From Bacteriovoracaceae bacterium (GTDB taxonomy: Bacteria > Bdellovibrionota > Bacteriovoracia > Bacteriovoracales > Bacteriovoracaceae), in contig CANFNN010000193.1 in assembly GCA_947448095.1 (NCBI GenBank), positions 1-5,764 of the forward strand: DNA of 5,764 bases. The letters run 5' to 3'. Positions 1 to 5,748 of the stretch are shown piece after piece (positions within the stretch are counted from its first letter, which is position 1; each line of letters starts with the position of its first letter). The notes beneath the pieces were generated by a model that did not search any database, was not told the DNA's origin, and saw only the letters and a list, made by a program, of their open reading frames with translations. The position numbers were made by a program, and so were the translations under genes.

Positions 1-300
1 CTCACTGTAACGCTCTTTGCATTCTCAACCATTATTTCTTGGGAATATTACGGCGAGCAAGGTGTGACGTTTATCTTTGGTGATAAAGCCATCCCTGTTT
101 ACCGTTATATCTTCATTGCCTTTATTTTCGTGGGCGCAATTGCTCATCTGAACATTGTTCTCAATATTTCAGATGCAGTTTACGGACTACTTGCCATTCC
201 GAATATGCTGGCCTGTTATTTACTTTTACCTAAGGTGAAGGAAATGCTGGTTGAGTATAAAACGAAACTTAAAAACGGTGAAATCAAACGTTTCAAATAG
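1..300 (+). CDS. Sodium:alanine symporter (AGCS family), C-terminal part
   Basis: This is the 3' end of a gene that begins upstream of the window. The frame is open from base 1 to a TAG at 298-300, giving 99 residues. The family (TC 2.A.25) consists of inner-membrane carriers that import alanine or glycine with Na+ or H+. Seen: the segment FSTIISWEYYGE at about residues 8-19, a YRYIFIAFIFVGAI membrane stretch at about residues 34-47, and an N-I-S-D...GLLAIPN motif followed by a last hydrophobic segment and a charged, lysine-rich cytoplasmic tail. These match the conserved C-terminal end of AlsT/DagA-type transporters, which are usually about 450-500 residues long, so roughly four-fifths of the protein is missing because of the window edge, not a deletion. 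The GTG at 64 is an internal valine codon and not a start. The gene converges on the S8 protease and has its own terminator. Exact substrate cannot be told from this end. Confidence 0.88.
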   Translation, partial: LTVTLFAFSTIISWEYYGEQGVTFIFGDKAIPVYRYIFIAFIFVGAIAHLNIVLNISDAVYGLLAIPNMLACYLLLPKVKEMLVEYKTKLKNGEIKRFK

Positions 301-305
301 TTTTT

Positions 306-336
306 AAAAAGGCCCTCGCAAGAGGGCTTTTTTTTT
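306..336 (+). terminator. Rho-independent terminator of the AGCS transporter gene
   Basis: The stem is GCCCTC (312-317) and GAGGGC (322-327) closed by a GCAA (GNRA-type) tetraloop, followed by nine Ts (328-336). It starts 11 bases after the stop codon. Five As at 306-310 can pair with the T-run, so weak activity on the other strand is possible. The CCCTCGCAAGAGGG core recurs in the terminator of the trypsin-like gene. Confidence 0.93.
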
Positions 337-439
337 ATGTTCCTGACAATCCGAAGATTCCTCTGCACTACTGAATGTCATTATTTCCAATCGCTGGATC
401 GACAGACCAATATGTGATTCGTTACGGCCAATTTAGGCC

Positions 440-466
440 AAAAAAAAGCGCCCCGAAGGGCGCTTT
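440..466 (-). terminator. Rho-independent terminator of the S8 protease gene
   Basis: Read on the minus strand, a 9-bp stem (AAAGCGCCC/GGGCGCTTT, 445-453 with 458-466) is capped by a TTCG loop closed by a C-G pair. This is the very stable cUUCGg tetraloop. It is followed by a run of Ts continuous with the stem (As 440-447 on the plus strand). It lies 12 bases past the protease stop codon. On the plus strand only three Ts follow the stem, so it should act mainly on the minus strand. Confidence 0.93.
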
Positions 467-478
467 GGAAGAAAAATC

Positions 479-1813
479 TTATTGAAACATTGGATACAGA
501 GGCATTGGAGTCACAACTTCAGGAGAGACGTCAGACTTTGCATCAACTGGAGCATCCTTAACTTGAGACTCAGCACGAGCAATAGCATCAGTTACTGGCA
601 TCGTATTCGTCATCTCAGCGGCCACAACAGCACGATCAAGATTCACAATCCCACCGGCAGTCACTTTTTCAGTCAAAAAGCCTTTTTTATCAACAGTTCC
701 CATAAGGATCTTCTTGATATCAATTGGGCGTAGTTTCATGTTGGCGGCTTTAATTTTAGCAGCAACGTTGGCCACATAAGGAGAAGCCTGAGAAGTTCCT
801 GAAACAGCAAGGTAGTCATTGCCTGGAATCGAAGACTTAATCAACATCCCTGGAGCTGCAAGATCAACCATTTTTGTTCCGAAGTTTGAAAACGGAGCAA
901 AGAATTCATTTTTATAAGTAGCACCAACAGTAATGACGTTATCGGCCTTGATATTGGCAGGTGAAGTTCCGAACTCATCGTTAGACATACCATCGTTACC
1001 AGCAGCAAAGACAAAAAGAATATCTGGAGCAGCAGCAACAAATTTCTGACCTTCTTTAACGAGTGAACTAATGAACAAGGCAGCTGCTTTATTAGATTCT
1101 TCTTCAGTTGGCTTTTTGAAGAAAATGATTCTGAAAGCGTTATCAGAAATCATTTTTCCTTGTTTAAAGCCAGTGCCGAATGAACCATTGGCCACATCTG
1201 CTTTATGAGAAGCCGCGAATCTTGCAATATCAGTCAAAAGCTTCATTTGTTGAGTCGCAAGGGCAGTAAAAGCAGTCTCAAGAATCTTCCATCTGTCCGC
1301 AGAAGCAGCTACTTTATTTTTGGCCAGACCTTCAAAGAATATTTTTGTTTCTGTAGGGATTAATTTAAGTCCCATCACTTCGTTTTTAGATTCACGAATT
1401 GTGATACCAGCAACGTGTGTTCCGTGAACAAAGTTACCAAATTTGCCCATTTCTTTTAAGAAAGCAGGCTCTTTAACTTTGGCCTTGATCCAAGCGATCT
1501 CTGCTTCAGTTGCTGTATGCAAGAAGTACTTACCTTGAATGTCGAAGTATGTTTTGCAATCTTCTGAAAACGTTCCAAGATATTTATAATCAATGATTTT
1601 GCCGTTTTGTTCAGCGAAGTTCCAACCATGAACATCATCTTGGTAACCATTACCATCTTCGTCTCGATTATCTTCAGTTTCGAGCGCGTTCGTCCAAAGA
1701 TTAGGAACAATCATTTCATGCTTATAATCTAGACCTGAATCGATGACGGCAATTTTTGCGGCTTGGGCACTAGACAATGCTCCAAGAACAGCGAGAGCTG
1801 CGATGAGTTTCAT
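479..1813 (-). CDS. Secreted subtilisin-family (S8) serine protease without a propeptide
   Basis: A 444-residue exported endopeptidase. A clean Sec signal peptide (residues 1-18, predicted cleavage after AQA) leads straight into KIAVIDSG, so the catalytic Asp25 comes about seven residues into the mature protein. The other catalytic signatures are clear: His130 in HGTHVAG, oxyanion Asn273 in AAGND, and Ser341 in SGTSQASP, all in the normal order, so activity is expected. A D-x-D-G-N-G-Y-x-D-D-V-x-G-W-N-F segment (about 51-66), common in bacterial subtilases, is probably metal binding. Asp-His spacing (about 104 residues) and His-Asn spacing (about 142) are much longer than in subtilisin, so two insertions are inferred. 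The C-terminal 45 residues are a Pro/Val/Ala-rich tail. Start choice: ATG at 1813 has AAGGAG five bases upstream and gives a standard signal peptide. The ATG at 1828 would add an acidic MEGEN and overlap the ribosome site. An in-frame TAA at 1835-1837 rules out any longer form. Substrate unknown; nutrient or prey protein digestion is inference. Confidence 0.93.
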   Translation of the reverse strand: MKLIAALAVLGALSSAQAAKIAVIDSGLDYKHEMIVPNLWTNALETEDNRDEDGNGYQDDVHGWNFAEQNGKIIDYKYLGTFSEDCKTYFDIQGKYFLHTATEAEIAWIKAKVKEPAFLKEMGKFGNFVHGTHVAGITIRESKNEVMGLKLIPTETKIFFEGLAKNKVAASADRWKILETAFTALATQQMKLLTDIARFAASHKADVANGSFGTGFKQGKMISDNAFRIIFFKKPTEEESNKAAALFISSLVKEGQKFVAAAPDILFVFAAGNDGMSNDEFGTSPANIKADNVITVGATYKNEFFAPFSNFGTKMVDLAAPGMLIKSSIPGNDYLAVSGTSQASPYVANVAAKIKAANMKLRPIDIKKILMGTVDKKGFLTEKVTAGGIVNLDRAVVAAEMTNTMPVTDAIARAESQVKDAPVDAKSDVSPEVVTPMPLYPMFQ

Positions 1814-1818
1814 ATTTT

Positions 1819-1824
1819 CTCCTT
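1819..1824 (-). promoter_or_regulatory. Shine-Dalgarno deciding the S8 protease start
   Basis: AAGGAG on the minus strand, five bases before the ATG at 1813. It sits inside the codons that would follow the alternative ATG at 1828, which argues for the downstream start. Confidence 0.85.
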
Positions 1825-1846
1825 CCATGAGAGTTTAAGTCATGAA

Positions 1847-1875
1847 ATTGTCTCTAGACGGTGAGACTCCGTCAA
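1847..1875 (-). promoter_or_regulatory. Probable sigma70-type promoter of the S8 protease gene
   Basis: On the minus strand TTGACG (1875-1870; five of six matches to TTGACA) is followed after exactly 17 bases by GACAAT (1852-1847; four of six matches to TATAAT). Transcription would begin near 1840, giving a leader of about 27 bases that contains the AAGGAG site. The -35 box abuts the T-run of the upstream gene's terminator. GACGG (1857-1861) and CCGTC (1869-1873) form a 5-bp inverted repeat over the -35/spacer, which could be an operator or chance. Predicted by eye only. Confidence 0.55.
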
Positions 1876-1901
1876 AACAAAAAGCCCCTCTTGCGAGGGG
1901 C
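1874..1901 (-). terminator. Rho-independent terminator of the trypsin-like protease gene
   Basis: On the minus strand a 7-bp stem GCCCCTC/GAGGGGC (1895-1901 with 1884-1890) has a GCAA tetraloop and is followed by TTTTTGTTTT. It lies about 40 bases after the stop codon at 1942. It separates transcription of the two protease genes. Confidence 0.9.
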
Positions 1902-1941
1902 GTGTAAGGAAATATTTGGAAGAGAATACAGGCTTTAACGC

Positions 1942-2805
1942 TTAAAGACCTTCAACATTCGTAATATAAGTCACATCTTCGCCGCGACAACCATCAGAGG
2001 CACAGACATTAGAAACCTGACACCCTAGAGCTGAGTCATACACATAGTCCGTTTCGCCGCGAACAAGGATGCCTTCGACTTCTTCAGTTTCGACATTGAA
2101 GACTGCTGAACCAGAGTTTCCGCCGTACGTATCAAGATTCGCCGTGAAAAACTTGCTGGAAAGATTACGAACATTGGCGCCATCAGAAATTTTTGTTGGC
2201 AGACCTGTCGGGTGACCAATGACCACGAGCGCGTCACCTTTTGAAATTTTACCTGATGAGCGAACCTTCAAAGGACTGCGCTCACTCACCACACGGTCGA
2301 GCTCGATAAAAGCGTAGTCATCTTTAGAATTGCTATCCAGCTTGCGCGAGATAATTTTTTTACATGAATAAACACTTGATTCGGCAACGTTCACTTTGCC
2401 TTGGTCAGCGTGATCTACTTTGAAGTCAAAAACCCATTTATAGCTGCTGCAATCAGCTTCATTTTTAATACAGTGACCAGCAGTGACAAGTCTGTTCTCA
2501 GAAACCAAAAATCCAGAACAGTTCGCAGCAGAAATTTGCTGTGAAAATCTCTCCTGAGCACAGACGCCCCGGCCTTGGAGAGTTGTTCCATCTATTTCAA
2601 TCACACCGTTAACGGCCGATTTCAAATCAGAACCCTTGATCATGGCAGCAGTTGATTTTGAAAGTTCAATAAAAGAAGCATTTGGAGAGTCATAGACGTC
2701 TCGGCGATTATCTTCACCGTAGATAACATTTACATTGTCAGTTGTTGCCTTCACCTGAAGAGTTAAAAGCAGAGAACTCGATAGTAAGAGTATTGAAATT
2801 TTCAT
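1942..2805 (-). CDS. Secreted V8/trypsin-like serine protease (chymotrypsin fold, S1)
   Basis: A 287-residue exported endopeptidase. A Sec signal peptide (residues 1-20, predicted cleavage after VKA) is followed by a leader of about 75 residues with VIYGEDNRRDVY, an N-terminal motif familiar from V8-like (COG3591-type) proteases. The catalytic triad is visible: His111 in LVTAGHC, Asp163 in DDYAFIEL, and Ser231 in GGNSGSAVF. GNSGS rather than GDSGG is typical of the V8-like branch. There is no IVGG-type activation site, so activation differs from that of trypsin. Eight cysteines (82, 96, 112, 119, 148, 262, 268, 273) suggest disulfides. Cys96-Cys112, flanking the His, resembles the 42-58 bridge of trypsin. 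Asp225, six residues before Ser231, aligns by count with Asp189 of trypsin and may favour Arg/Lys, but this is inference. The start is supported by AAGGA (2813-2817) seven bases upstream. It lies upstream of the S8 protease gene on the same strand but has its own terminator. Likely role: extracellular or periplasmic proteolysis. Confidence 0.92.
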   Translation of the reverse strand: MKISILLLSSSLLLTLQVKATTDNVNVIYGEDNRRDVYDSPNASFIELSKSTAAMIKGSDLKSAVNGVIEIDGTTLQGRGVCAQERFSQQISAANCSGFLVSENRLVTAGHCIKNEADCSSYKWVFDFKVDHADQGKVNVAESSVYSCKKIISRKLDSNSKDDYAFIELDRVVSERSPLKVRSSGKISKGDALVVIGHPTGLPTKISDGANVRNLSSKFFTANLDTYGGNSGSAVFNVETEEVEGILVRGETDYVYDSALGCQVSNVCASDGCRGEDVTYITNVEGL

Positions 2806-2812
2806 GAGGAAA

Positions 2813-2817
2813 TCCTT
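2813..2817 (-). promoter_or_regulatory. Shine-Dalgarno of the trypsin-like protease gene
   Basis: AAGGA on the minus strand, seven bases before the ATG at 2805. It supports this start, which also gives a standard signal peptide. Confidence 0.7.
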
Positions 2818-2828
2818 TTCCAGAATAT

Positions 2829-2856
2829 TTTTGACTCGAAGGCCAAGAAGTCAAAA
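2829..2856. repeat. Inverted repeat upstream of the trypsin-like protease gene
   Basis: TTTTGACT (2829-2836) and AGTCAAAA (2849-2856) are perfect 8-bp inverted arms separated by 12 bases. They lie 24 bases upstream of the protease start. The distal arm read on the minus strand holds a -35-like TTGACT. The best -10-like AATATT (2829-2824) is 19 bases away and would leave a very short leader, so a promoter here is uncertain. The arms could be an operator for a dimeric regulator. As a terminator for the VOC gene they are poor, because the stem is A+T-rich and no clean T-run follows. Confidence 0.35.
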
Positions 2857-2899
2857 TGATTGTTCCAGAATTAGACAAGATTCGTAAACTAAAAGATTC

Positions 2900-3283
2900 T
2901 TACAAATTTAAAGAGCGATGTGTTGATACAGGAATAGAACTCTCTGGAACAAATCGCCATAACCGACCGTCAGGATCAACTAAACTGCAAAGTAAATGAT
3001 CCGCTCCTAAAAACAGAAAACGCGTCGGGCCTCGGCGGTAGTAGAAGAAATCGACTTTTTGTTTCAAGGCCACGTATTCATCATGCTCGAGAGAAAATTC
3101 CACATTACTCGCGACTTGATAAGGGGCCTTAGGAACTTTTTTAATTTCTAGCCAAGTCGAATTAAGATCTAGGCGCATAGAAATATCTGTCAGCTCCTGA
3201 AGCTCAAGTTCAAGGACTTCAGTCAGAAATGACAGGTAGTCTTCAAAATAAATGGTTTCAAGAGTTAGACCAGACAGCTTCAT
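2900..3283 (-). CDS. Small VOC-fold (glyoxalase/bleomycin-resistance-like) protein
   Basis: A 127-residue cytoplasmic protein with no signal peptide or membrane segment. The N-terminus (LETIYFEDYLSFLTEVLELE, residues 8-27) has the strand-helix pattern that opens VOC domains, and the C-terminal DPDGRLWRFV (103-112) matches the DPDG-x-x-W-E-F hairpin of the family. The length equals a single VOC domain. In metal-dependent members the residue four after this Gly is a Glu ligand. Here it is Arg110, and no His is seen in the first strand, so a classical metal-dependent enzyme is unlikely and a ligand-binding role is possible. There are two VOC-like hairpins at the two ends but the middle is divergent, so family assignment is moderate. 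It lies 50 bases after the histidine kinase gene with no terminator between, so it may be co-transcribed. The ribosome site is weak (AAGATAAG just upstream). No substrate can be proposed. Confidence 0.72.
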   Translation of the reverse strand: MKLSGLTLETIYFEDYLSFLTEVLELELQELTDISMRLDLNSTWLEIKKVPKAPYQVASNVEFSLEHDEYVALKQKVDFFYYRRGPTRFLFLGADHLLCSLVDPDGRLWRFVPESSIPVSTHRSLNL

Positions 3284-3333
3284 GCACTTATCTTACAAGT
3301 GATGAATCCTGCATGAAAACAAAAATCGAGGTA

Positions 3334-4641
3334 CTAAGCTTTTACAAGCGTAAGCATGAAACAAGTCTGAGTGAGATCAGGAGATAATTCGAGATCCCCA
3401 CCCATTTCTTGCATGAGGCCCTTAGAAAGACTAAGTCCAAGACCAGTCCCCTTGCCTACTTCTTTAGTGGTGAAAAATGGCTGAAATAATTTTTCTCGAA
3501 TTTCAGCAGGAATGCCCATTCCAGAGTCTTTAAACTTTAAAACCACTTGTTCACCCACAACATCTGTCGCAAGCCAAATATGACGGGTATCAACAGGCAG
3601 TTTGACTAATTCATCCACACAATTATTCATCAGATTCATGAGCACTTGTGAGAGGTGAGTAAAATCGGCCATCACAAAAATTTCTGTATCCACACCAGTA
3701 TAATCAAGTGAGATGGATAAATTTCTTAGTCTTTCTGAAGATAAATTTAAGATATCATCAATCACTCCCACCAAATTAGTGCGACCCAATTCTTTTTTAG
3801 TCGCCCCTTTAGAAATCTTTCTCATGGAAGTAATGATTTTAGAAATCCTAACTGCCATGTCATTAATTTTGGAAAAAGTCTTAGTGATTTCTAAATCAGT
3901 GGCGGTACCGTTTGAAATTTGATCCAAGATGATTTCCACTCGACCAATAATAACGGCCAAAGGGTTATTAATTTCGTGAGCCAGACCTGCTGCCATTTCA
4001 CCCAAAGAGGCCAGTTTCGATGACTGGATCGTTACCAGGCGCTCACTTTCAAGATTCTCAGTTAACTGGGCCATAACGAGCGTATTTTTTTGATAACGAC
4101 GATAGATAGTATAAATTAAAAAGAAAAAGAAACTGATGCCAACAAAACCAATGGCACCGGCCAAATAACCATAAAAAACTTGTAGTTTAATTTGTTCATT
4201 TTTTTTATGCAGATACTCTTCAAATAAATTTTGAACGTCGTTTTTTAATCGCGGGAACAAAAGTCTTGGCTCACTACCTTTAAGATCCGTTTTCATGAAG
4301 GCTTGAAATTCAACATAACTAGAAGATAAGGCAAATTTACGAGAAACTTCAGGAAAAGCTTTGGTCAAAGTAATCAGCTCTTTAAGTGAATCTTCTAGCA
4401 CCAGTGCTCGAATGGAAATTTTCTCATGATCAGGATTTGCATCATTTATTAAAAACTCCGCTTCACTCATAACTCTGATCGCGGCACTCGATAACTGGAG
4501 TGCAGGAATATCAGTACTATGAAAAGAAAGGAGCAGCTGAGAAGTTCTAAACTGCGAAAAAACACCATAACCCAAAATGACAAAAAGAAAAATTAGGCTG
4601 GCAATCGTAAGACGAATGGGGAAGACATTGATTCTAGTCAT
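3334..4641 (-). CDS. Two-TM sensor histidine kinase, coupled to the porin gene
   Basis: A 435-residue inner-membrane kinase that would autophosphorylate a His and pass the phosphate to a response regulator. Order: TM1 at about 10-29, an extracytoplasmic, mostly helical sensor region at about 31-155, TM2 at about 156-180, a short charged linker predicted to be coiled coil (181-209), a HisKA domain with His222 in LAHEINNPLAV, then a HATPase domain. The ATPase boxes are an N box around Asn336-Asn340 (NLMNNCVDEL), G1 DSGMGIP (372-378), F box FQPFF (386-390), and G2 GKGTGLGL (396-403). All catalytic motifs are intact. No HAMP, PAS or receiver domain is recognisable. The start codon directly follows the stop of the porin gene (TAAATG on the minus strand) with no Shine-Dalgarno visible, implying translational coupling. 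No response regulator is in the window, so the partner is unknown. The neighbour suggests sensing of envelope state or of a solute that passes through the porin; this is inference. Confidence 0.93.
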   Translation of the reverse strand: MTRINVFPIRLTIASLIFLFVILGYGVFSQFRTSQLLLSFHSTDIPALQLSSAAIRVMSEAEFLINDANPDHEKISIRALVLEDSLKELITLTKAFPEVSRKFALSSSYVEFQAFMKTDLKGSEPRLLFPRLKNDVQNLFEEYLHKKNEQIKLQVFYGYLAGAIGFVGISFFFFLIYTIYRRYQKNTLVMAQLTENLESERLVTIQSSKLASLGEMAAGLAHEINNPLAVIIGRVEIILDQISNGTATDLEITKTFSKINDMAVRISKIITSMRKISKGATKKELGRTNLVGVIDDILNLSSERLRNLSISLDYTGVDTEIFVMADFTHLSQVLMNLMNNCVDELVKLPVDTRHIWLATDVVGEQVVLKFKDSGMGIPAEIREKLFQPFFTTKEVGKGTGLGLSLSKGLMQEMGGDLELSPDLTQTCFMLTLVKA

Positions 4642-4644
4642 TTA
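4639..4644 (-). promoter_or_regulatory. Zero-gap stop/start junction (TAAATG) between porin and kinase genes
   Basis: The porin stop TAA (4644-4642) is immediately followed by the kinase ATG (4641-4639). The 20 bases before it (GTTTGTTTACTAA region) contain no AGGAG-like site. Ribosomes finishing the porin probably re-initiate on the kinase, which would keep kinase synthesis low and tied to porin synthesis. Confidence 0.7.
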
Positions 4645-5748
4645 GTAAACAAACGCCCACATTAGAGAGTCGATATCAAAGTTTTCTCCAGGAGAGCCGT
4701 TTGTGAAAACGCTGGCACTAGATGTTCCGGCAAGAGTTGAGGTAGCGACAGTTCGTTCTTTATAGTTAATGTGCTCGACCCCAAACTTAATCACGTTGTT
4801 GAAATCTAAACGGTAGTTCATGTTAAAGGCATAGGTGCTAGTTTTCGTAGGAGATAATTGAGATGTGGCATCTAAGTCAGTAGAAAAAGTCGCTACCGAC
4901 GTCCACTTCTCGCCTAATTCTTTTCCTAAAGTAATGTAGCCAGCAGACACGCGCTCAATCACAGGATTCTTAGAGGAATGGACCGAGAATTCGGACATAA
5001 CAAAAAACTCACGAGGGCGGTATTGAAACCCAGTCGAAAGACCCGTAAATTTTTCCATGCTGTAACTTTGCTGATACCCAACTGTTGTTCCAGCAGGCAA
5101 TCCAAATGGAGTGGCAGCAATATCAGACTTCAAATCTAATGAAGCATGGGCCTGGTAAGCATTCGCAAAAGCTTTAAAGTTTTCATGATTGAAATTTAAG
5201 CGCCCACCAACGAGATTTCGAGCGGAGGTAACATAAGTATAATTCTCTGTTTCAAAAGTATCTTGCGTATCCCCACCGTACAAATGAAGAGTAAGCTTTT
5301 CCCCAAATGACTTTTCTACACTCGCACCGGCAAAAGAATAAACGGGCACGCGGCTATAAACTTCTCTCGGTAAATTGAGCCACGGCAAAAGTGCTTGAAT
5401 CTGAATGTTTTCGGAATGAAGGTATAAAGGCAGACGCTGTTTACCCACTCTCACCAAAAGATCTGGCGAAAAATGATACCTTAGTTGCAATAAATCCAAA
5501 CCAATTTTATTTTTATTATGAAGAATGAATTGGGCTAGAACCTGATACTTATCATTTAAATTTGCATCAAGGCTTACTCCGGCAGAAGTCAGAGGTGAAA
5601 CCGTGACATCATTATTAACATCAGCAAAAGTAATATTATTTTCTTCTACATTGGTCTTAGAGGCGGTGACACTTCCGAAGTAATGAACATTCTGAGCATA
5701 AAGAGCACTAGAAAAAAGAGAGACTACAAAAATTAAGAAAATCTTCAT
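4642..5748 (-). CDS. Outer-membrane porin-like beta-barrel protein
   Basis: A 368-residue protein exported to the outer membrane. It has a Sec signal peptide (about 18 residues, predicted cleavage after LYA), then many amphipathic strands with alternating hydrophobic residues and aromatic girdles. It ends in MWAFVY, the aromatic C-terminus recognised by the barrel assembly machinery. The segment LLVRVGKQRLPLYLHSENI, followed by LPWLNLPREVYSRVPVYSFAGASV, resembles the strand-3/loop-3 region of phosphate-selective/OprP- and DcaP-like porins (family level only). No TonB box or plug domain is seen, so it is not a TonB-dependent receptor. Start: the ATG at 5748 has GGA seven bases upstream and gives a clean signal peptide. 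The in-frame ATG at 5760 would add MDLN, with an acid residue in the n-region. Only four bases lie upstream of it here, so it cannot be excluded. The stop codon abuts the kinase start, so the two are an operon with the porin first. Its promoter lies outside the window. Transported solute unknown. Confidence 0.82.
   Translation of the reverse strand: MKIFLIFVVSLFSSALYAQNVHYFGSVTASKTNVEENNITFADVNNDVTVSPLTSAGVSLDANLNDKYQVLAQFILHNKNKIGLDLLQLRYHFSPDLLVRVGKQRLPLYLHSENIQIQALLPWLNLPREVYSRVPVYSFAGASVEKSFGEKLTLHLYGGDTQDTFETENYTYVTSARNLVGGRLNFNHENFKAFANAYQAHASLDLKSDIAATPFGLPAGTTVGYQQSYSMEKFTGLSTGFQYRPREFFVMSEFSVHSSKNPVIERVSAGYITLGKELGEKWTSVATFSTDLDATSQLSPTKTSTYAFNMNYRLDFNNVIKFGVEHINYKERTVATSTLAGTSSASVFTNGSPGENFDIDSLMWAFVY

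Noticed and set aside
64..300. A separate 78-codon gene starting at GTG 64
   Set aside because: The frame is open back to base 1, and the upstream residues match the same symporter family, so this GTG is internal.
426..439. GGCC-AATTTA-GGCC inverted repeat in the convergent intergenic region
   Set aside because: The arms are only four bases and each is itself a palindrome, so it is likely chance. No gene start lies nearby to regulate.
337..439. Search for a small RNA or gene between the two convergent terminators
   Set aside because: About 100 bases with no convincing ORF, promoter pair or hairpin beyond the two terminators.
482..733. 83-codon plus-strand open frame at the end of the S8 protease gene
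   Set aside because: It lies wholly antisense to a well-supported protease gene, its protein has no recognisable pattern, and no ribosome site supports it.
1456..1710. 84-codon minus-strand open frame inside the S8 gene
   Set aside because: It is in another frame of a gene with all catalytic motifs intact. It is a shadow, as are 841-1041, 2025-2237 and 3713-3922.
3285..3301. CACTT/AAGTG inverted repeat in the leader of the VOC gene
   Set aside because: It is a 5-bp A+T-leaning stem with a 7-base loop. It could mask the weak ribosome site but is too weak to call as a riboswitch or attenuator.
3288..3314. Eight-codon minus-strand ATG...TAA leader frame before the VOC gene
   Set aside because: It has no ribosome site and no biased codon run such as repeated His or Trp, so there is no support for leader-peptide attenuation.
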